From assembly GCA_900319645.1 (NCBI GenBank), contig ONPG01000002.1, positions 62,001-126,000 on the forward strand: a stretch of 64,000 bases of DNA, given 5' to 3'. This document shows positions 59,031 to 64,000 of this stretch, in pieces. Origin of the DNA: an uncultured Bacteroidales bacterium. GTDB lineage: Bacteria; Bacteroidota; Bacteroidia; Bacteroidales; Paludibacteraceae. Made by a program: the position numbers and the translations under genes. A model generated the notes under the pieces. The model saw nothing but the letters and a program-made list of their open reading frames with translations. It was not told the origin of the DNA and ran no database searches. Position 1 is the first letter of the stretch, and each line of letters begins with the position of its first letter.

Positions 59031-62000
59031 TTCTTTTACTTTGATTCCTTGGAGATTGTAGATGCGACCGTTCTTGCGGATGTACATCTGTCCGTTGCGG
59101 AAGAACTTCTGTGCCGGCTGGAGGTCGTGGCTGTCGATATTGTCCACGCCTGTTTTGTTGACATCTTCAATCTTCAGATTCAGGATGAAGATTGAGTCAC
59201 AGCCGTTGACGGAGGAATAAGTGACCGTCAGGGTAGTGTCGCACGCCGGGAGCAGGCTGAGGTCGATGTCCTGCCAGATGACGGAGTCGCCTTCGGAGAT
59301 CGTGAGGTAGTTCGTCATGCGCATGATTGGCAGTACGCGTACCACGAGTTCGACGATGGAGTCGCCGCCAAACTGATTACGCTCGCTGACGAGCACGGAG
59401 TCCACGGTAGAGCGGCGGTAGGTCTTTCCCTCGTAGGTGAAACGCTCACCGGCGCAGAGGGTGACGGTGTCGTTGCCGTAAGTGGTGATCATCGGCAGCA
59501 CGGTCAGACGGAGTGTATAGACCGAGTCGCAGCCGCTGAGGGAAGCGTAACGCACGATGAGCGTAGTGTCGCCTTCCGGCAGTTCGCCCACCGCTATCTC
59601 CTGCCATGTATCCGCCATTCCGGCGTGGATCTCCAGGCTGTCCTCGAAGAGGAATGTCGGGTTGACGTTCACCGTGAGGCGTACCACCGAGTCTCCGCCG
59701 AGGAAATTCTTCTCCTCCAACAGCACTTCGGTAGCGACAGAGTCGTTGTACCAAACGCCTGCAAACTCGACGGAGTCACCTTGGCAGATAGCGGTTTCGT
59801 ATTCACTGTAGAGCGTAGGCAAGGGCAGTACGGTTAGGTTTTTCTCCACCGGCTCGGCAGGTGTGTATATCTCATTACCCTCCTGGTAAGCCGTGAGCGT
59901 CACTTCGCCGGCAGCCAACGCGATGATCTGGTTCGCTGAGTCCACGTAAGCGATTGTGCTATCGGAGCTGGTGTAGAGAACCGGCAGGTCGGAGGACGCC
60001 GTAGCGGTCAGTGCGAAGGTCTTGCCGATATAGAGTTGCGGGATCGAGTCTTCCCACGTGATCGTCTGGCTGAGCGGCAGCACGGTCACGTTGACTTCCA
60101 GATGGAGCGGCAGATAGAGGAACGTGTCTGCGGGCAGGAAGACTACTCCGGCGGCATGTGTGCCTACAGCAAGGATCAGCGTGCTGTCCGCCCATTGGAA
60201 CGTTCCCTCTGTCTCTGTGGCTCCGTTGAGCAGTTGCGATGCAGCAAGCGGCTGCCCGTAGAGGATAGAGGTGGCTTCGGGTGCCTGAATGAGTTGCGGC
60301 TCCACGGCTACAATCTCCTGAACGGTGATCTCGCGTGCAACAGGTTGTGCAGCTTCGTATTGGTCGTTACCCTCCTGGGTTGCCGTAATAGTAACCGTTC
60401 CGACAGACACAGCGTGGAGCTCATTGCCATCCACGTAGGCGACCGTGCTGTCCGAAGTTGTGAAGGTGACTGCCAGACCGGAAGTGGCCTGTGCGTCAAG
60501 GACGAGGATGTCGTCGATGCCCATCGGATGGATAGACTGGGTCCATTCGATCTCCTGGGTGTATTTGCTGACGGTCACTTCCACCGAGGTGGTAGCCGGC
60601 GCGTAGGTGACTGCGTCAGCTGGCGTGAAGATCACGTCGTAGGCGTGCGTACCTTCTTCGGGTTCCGTCTCCGGCGAAGCCCAGGCAAACGAACCTTCTA
60701 CGGAAGCACTACCGCCGGTGAGTTGCGATTCGGCGAGTGTCTGTCCGATCTTGAGTTCCGAAGCCGTCGGCAGGTCGAAGATAATCGAAGGAACCTGACT
60801 GATGACGATGGTCTTGGTCAATTCTGTCGCGTTATAGCGGTCGTCGCCCGGCTGGAGCGCCGTGATAGAAACGGTACCGGCATTGAGAATAACGAGTCGG
60901 CAGCTGTCCACATAGGCGATTGTGCTGTCCGAACTGAGGTACATCACCTCCAGACCGCTGGTAGCGGTAGCGGAGAGCGTGATCTGGTCGGTTGTCATCG
61001 CCGTTTCCGGCAAGTCGAAATCGTTGATAGACTGGTTGAAGGCAATCGTTTTGACGCTCAACTCAATCACATGCGTGTTCGGGTTGGCTTTTCCGTCGGT
61101 GAGCGTGATTCTACCGGTGTAGGTCACGCCTTTTTCGCGCGGAGTAACGGACACTTCAAAACTCTCAGTGGCACGGTCGTCACAGTCGGTTCCGATAGAT
61201 GTTTTGCTTACCTCAAACGGGTTCTCGGCATTGTCACTTTCCACAAGAATATCCACTACATCCATATTGGAACGGGAAACAGAGATGGTCTTTGACCAAC
61301 GTACGTTACGCTCCGCCTCCTCGTCAATGGCCGTCTCGCTGACGATGAACTCTTTCTTGCGAGGAACGGAGATATTCGACACCTCCTGCTTGGAATAATC
61401 ACCTGTGCGGAAACGAATCTTGGTAGCAGACTCTTCCAAGTTGTACGGGCCATAGCCCTTATTGTTTTCGTCCAAAGTAAGCGCAGTAATCTGTTTCCAC
61501 TCCAGACCGGAACCGAAATTAGCGTATTGGTCGATATATATCGGTTCGCGCTCCGACCAAATGTACTGTTTACCACCTGCTTTAGCAGAGAAAGTCAGCG
61601 TAGTCGGTTTGCCTTCGAGTTTATATTCCTGCACAGCGAAGGGGGATTTATGTCCCTGACCAAAGGTGAAACTCTTGTCTGCCAGAGCATATTCGTCGCA
61701 AGCGGCATTCGGATCGCGCACTTTCACGTGTTTGCGGTAAGTAGCGGAGATCCACTCTTCCTCGCCAATCAGTCCTCCCTCTTGGGTAGCAATAATATAT
61801 GCCTCTCCGACCGCCCCGGTGACTGTCAGCGTGGCGTTGTTCTCACCGCCCAGCGTGATACACTCTGCGCTGCCACCTTCGATGGCGTACGTGATAACAC
61901 CGCCGCTTGTAGCCGTAGCATCCAGAGTGATCGTGGAGTGTGCCTGGGTCGTTTTGAGTCCCAGCAGGTTCTGCTCCCAGTTGATGGTCTGTTTCTTTTT

Positions 62001-63095
62001 TGCCGTAACGATAAACTCCTTGGAATCCACTACGGCGTCGTAGATATCATTTCCGGAGGCTGTAATGGTAACTATCGCTGTACCATTGTCGATGGCATAG
62101 AGCGTTTTTCCGTCCGGCGAAACGGCAATCACGTTTGCGTCGGAAGACTCATAGGCAATCTCAGCCTCCTCGTTGTCGGCAGTAGCGATGGCATCTCCGG
62201 TCAGGTTCTCTCCTGCGTTGAGCGTGAAGTTGGTCGCCGTGAGAGCGGCGTTCCAATGGATAGCCTGGCTGCGTTTGGTGGTAGTACCGGAAACGCTTAT
62301 GGTCTTGGTGTTCGAGCCGTTGGAGATAGTAATCGTAGCACTATGATCGCCCACTTCTTTGTCACGATCGTAGGTTACCGTGACCGTTTGCGAGCCATAT
62401 TTGGCTTTAGCTCCAAACGAGGCTGGGGTAACGGCAAAGAAACCGGTGTTGTCGCATGTGACGCTTAATTCATTGATGTTACACCACTCTATGTCGAAGG
62501 ATTTTACTGCTTTGCCGGAACTGATAGTGGCTGTACCAAAGTCAAGCGAAGTGATTATTTCGTCATCGACTACAGGATCGTTCACATAGGCCTGGTCTGT
62601 CACTTTGATATCCGAGATCGTACCGGAGTAGTTTCCACTATAGCACAGTTTGATGTACTTGGTGGATTTAGAAAGGTCAATCGGTGTGGCGGTATAGACA
62701 TCGTCTGAAACGGAAACAGAAGAGGATGTAGGCGTAACCGTTGACCAGATGCGAGACCAATTGGAATTATCGGAACTTTCCTCCACATACCAATCCGGTG
62801 TGGTAGCAATCGTACTATTACACTTGTATTTAAATGACAATTGATAAGGAATACTGCTTTGATTCAACGCAATAACAATGTACTTGTCATCCCAATTGAA
62901 AGGAGCGTATTTACCTAATTTTACCCCGTTTTCCCAGCTGATAGATCCCTCTTTCTTTATGACGGTTTTGCTGTCGTTGTAATGACTTTGCGTCAGATTC
63001 GTGTTGTAGGGCAGTTGTGCAAATGTGTTTGTACTCAGCGCCATGAGTGCGATGAGTGTAAAAAAGTGTTTGTTAAAAGAAGTAAATTTACTCAT
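59019..63095 (-). CDS. Giant secreted protein with Ig-like repeats and a C-terminal sorting signal
   Basis: A 1358-residue protein: signal peptide (about residues 1-26), a lectin-like N-terminal part (SWENGVKLGKYAPF, residues 50-65), several bacterial Ig/MBG-type repeats (TATSGLEVMYLSSDSTIAYVD appears in variants four times, with gaps) and repeats with YxSxxGCDSxxxLxLxV. It ends RKNGRIYNLQGIKVKEEEN after NGQMYI, matching the end of the next protein, so this is a likely type IX sorting signal. A surface adhesin or matrix protein is inferred. Confidence 0.88.
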   Translation of the reverse strand: MSKFTSFNKHFFTLIALMALSTNTFAQLPYNTNLTQSHYNDSKTVIKKEGSISWENGVKLGKYAPFNWDDKYIVIALNQSSIPYQLSFKYKCNSTIATTPDWYVEESSDNSNWSRIWSTVTPTSSSVSVSDDVYTATPIDLSKSTKYIKLCYSGNYSGTISDIKVTDQAYVNDPVVDDEIITSLDFGTATISSGKAVKSFDIEWCNINELSVTCDNTGFFAVTPASFGAKAKYGSQTVTVTYDRDKEVGDHSATITISNGSNTKTISVSGTTTKRSQAIHWNAALTATNFTLNAGENLTGDAIATADNEEAEIAYESSDANVIAVSPDGKTLYAIDNGTAIVTITASGNDIYDAVVDSKEFIVTAKKKQTINWEQNLLGLKTTQAHSTITLDATATSGGVITYAIEGGSAECITLGGENNATLTVTGAVGEAYIIATQEGGLIGEEEWISATYRKHVKVRDPNAACDEYALADKSFTFGQGHKSPFAVQEYKLEGKPTTLTFSAKAGGKQYIWSEREPIYIDQYANFGSGLEWKQITALTLDENNKGYGPYNLEESATKIRFRTGDYSKQEVSNISVPRKKEFIVSETAIDEEAERNVRWSKTISVSRSNMDVVDILVESDNAENPFEVSKTSIGTDCDDRATESFEVSVTPREKGVTYTGRITLTDGKANPNTHVIELSVKTIAFNQSINDFDLPETAMTTDQITLSATATSGLEVMYLSSDSTIAYVDSCRLVILNAGTVSITALQPGDDRYNATELTKTIVISQVPSIIFDLPTASELKIGQTLAESQLTGGSASVEGSFAWASPETEPEEGTHAYDVIFTPADAVTYAPATTSVEVTVSKYTQEIEWTQSIHPMGIDDILVLDAQATSGLAVTFTTSDSTVAYVDGNELHAVSVGTVTITATQEGNDQYEAAQPVAREITVQEIVAVEPQLIQAPEATSILYGQPLAASQLLNGATETEGTFQWADSTLILAVGTHAAGVVFLPADTFLYLPLHLEVNVTVLPLSQTITWEDSIPQLYIGKTFALTATASSDLPVLYTSSDSTIAYVDSANQIIALAAGEVTLTAYQEGNEIYTPAEPVEKNLTVLPLPTLYSEYETAICQGDSVEFAGVWYNDSVATEVLLEEKNFLGGDSVVRLTVNVNPTFLFEDSLEIHAGMADTWQEIAVGELPEGDTTLIVRYASLSGCDSVYTLRLTVLPMITTYGNDTVTLCAGERFTYEGKTYRRSTVDSVLVSERNQFGGDSIVELVVRVLPIMRMTNYLTISEGDSVIWQDIDLSLLPACDTTLTVTYSSVNGCDSIFILNLKIEDVNKTGVDNIDSHDLQPAQKFFRNGQMYIRKNGRIYNLQGIKVKEEEN

Positions 63096-63149
63096 ATCTT
63101 TTTTGTATTATAAGTTCTTTGCGGTATTTTGGCAAGTGGAATTAGCAAA

Positions 63150-63168
63150 ATGTACGATTGTTAAGATT
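63150..63168. repeat. Single 19-bp motif ATGTACGATTGTTAAGATT
   Basis: Lone copy of the motif of the composite repeats, upstream of the giant surface gene and before its promoter box. Confidence 0.7.
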
Positions 63169-63208
63169 AAACGATATTTTTGCTCTGTTTGAAGCCAAAA
63201 AACGTGTG

Positions 63209-63240
63209 CAAAGTTAATACAAATCTTTGATTTGTGCAAA
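63209..63240 (-). promoter_or_regulatory. Promoter of the giant surface protein gene
   Basis: Minus strand TTTG (63237-63240), 20 bp, TAACTTTG (63209-63216). Confidence 0.72.
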
Positions 63241-63328
63241 TTTTATTGACATTATTCGTGCGAATAATAACAAGTCATAGCCGATTATTAAAAAATGACA
63301 ATAAATTGGAAGGACCGAGAGCGATATT

Positions 63329-63366
63329 AAATTGAAAATTGAAAGTTGAAAGTTGAAAGTTGAAAG
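63329..63366. repeat. GTTGAAA heptamer array
   Basis: AATTGAA, AATTGAA, AGTTGAA, AGTTGAA, AGTTGAA, AGTTGAA; same unit as inside the KS-like gene at 9677-9714. A GAGGGCGTG/CACGCCCTC hairpin follows at about 63366-63395 and could end the next gene. Confidence 0.85.
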
Positions 63367-63419
63367 AGGGCGTGCCAATTGATTGACACGCCCTCGTAAA
63401 ACCTATTTGTTTCCTGTTA

Positions 63420-64000
63420 TTAGCGAACGCGTACACCGGCAGCGTTGTACCAGGCGTCGTTGCTGATGATGAGGAACTGACCGTTGAAGAGCACTTTCTT
63501 GAAGCGCTTCTCACCGGAAAGGATGCTCTCAAAGCCTTCGGTCTCGTCTTCTTTAGGACCAAGACCTTCGGTCTCGCTATCGGTGAAGTCAACTCGGTAG
63601 AGGTTGTATTTGCCGGACTGAGCATAATCGTCAGCAATTACATACACAAAGATACATTTGTGTGCAGCGTCCATAGCGATAAAAGTCTGTGCAGAAATAC
63701 CGTTATCTTCAGTAGCGTATTTCGCGCAGCTGTCGCAGTAGTTAGCGTCCACAGAAGCAATGTTTTTGTCGAAACTCAGCTCTGCATTGTCGCGAGAGAA
63801 TGAAGCCAATTCACGGTTGTAAACCAGCTCTACGTCGTCCAAGTAAATTGTATCAAGGACAGAAACTTTGGTGATTGTACCGGACGAATAAGAAGAACCG
63901 CCACCCGGGAGCATGTTGGTCGTGAAGGTGGAGAGGATATAAGCAGGAGCATTCTCCAACGCTGCAGCTGTATATTCAAACGGAACCGAGATACGTTGCC
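63420..64000 (-). CDS. Secreted protein with PCMD-like domain and sorting signal, partial
   Basis: The frame is open through the window edge (RISVPFEYTAAAL in the first codons), so the N-terminus is missing. The visible 193 residues resemble the end of a carbohydrate-related surface (PCMD-like) domain: SSGTITKVSVLDTIYLDDVELVYN, FVYVIADDYAQSGKYNLYRVDF. It ends KKVLFNGQFLIISNDAWYN-AAGVRVR, the same NGQ/YN/G pattern as the preceding protein, a likely type IX sorting signal. Confidence 0.82.
   Translation of the reverse strand, partial: QRISVPFEYTAAALENAPAYILSTFTTNMLPGGGSSYSSGTITKVSVLDTIYLDDVELVYNRELASFSRDNAELSFDKNIASVDANYCDSCAKYATEDNGISAQTFIAMDAAHKCIFVYVIADDYAQSGKYNLYRVDFTDSETEGLGPKEDETEGFESILSGEKRFKKVLFNGQFLIISNDAWYNAAGVRVR

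Noticed and set aside
60036-61295. Plus-strand frame of 419 codons within the giant surface gene
   Set aside because: Antisense shadow of the Ig-like repeats.

Overview
The window looks like a chromosome piece from an uncultured gut-type Bacteroidales. The evidence is the promoter form (TTTG, exactly 20 bp, then TAnnTTTG), C-terminal sorting signals of the type IX secretion kind, a FISUMP-type surface protein, DUF3078 and DUF6048 proteins, a KorA with the gamma domain fused in front, and a PPi-dependent phosphofructokinase. Most of the core sequence is of balanced GC. The block at about 23.0-26.6 kb is clearly AT-rich.

Layout. (1) Positions 1-17.8 kb, all on the minus strand: an aryl-polyene (flexirubin-like) pigment cluster of 17 tightly packed genes plus a partial exporter, read from one visible promoter at about 17.84 kb. 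A tyrosine ammonia-lyase makes 4-coumarate, a PaaK-like ligase activates it, two acyl carrier proteins carry the chain, three ketosynthases with a ketoreductase and two hotdog dehydratases extend it, a methyltransferase trims it, acyltransferase/glycosyltransferase/oxidoreductase domains finish it, and a LolA-like protein with an MMPL pump probably places it in the outer membrane. The cluster continues left of the window. (2) 18-21.7 kb: a lipoprotein, an alpha/beta hydrolase, a TPR protein and PPi-phosphofructokinase. (3) 21.7-28.4 kb: an accessory region with a composite non-coding repeat, an AT-rich cassette of unknown small genes, palindromes, a shortened RhuM-like gene and a DUF4160/DUF2442 pair. 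(4) 28.4-34.6 kb: ispG, tRNA-Lys, a broken HtrA protease gene and leuS. (5) 34.6-40.6 kb: a second accessory region with a second copy of the composite repeat, sorted surface proteins, an ATPase/STAS pair and a Bro-N gene. (6) 40.6-59 kb: core genes tkt, serS, rpmA-rplU, secA, fmt, lgt, nadK, korA-korB. (7) 59-64 kb: two large secreted surface proteins.

The most unusual feature is repeat biology. Degenerate arrays of 7-nt (sometimes 8-nt) units lie between genes and also, in frame, inside the coding sequences of the pigment cluster and of housekeeping enzymes (PFP, Fmt, KorA, KorB). Separately, a composite element of about 720-770 bp occurs twice. Each copy holds a 19-bp motif repeated at about 105-bp steps and a 319-bp unit bounded by inverted ends of 18-19 bp. 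One copy has itself been interrupted by a hairpin insert flanked by 10-bp direct repeats.
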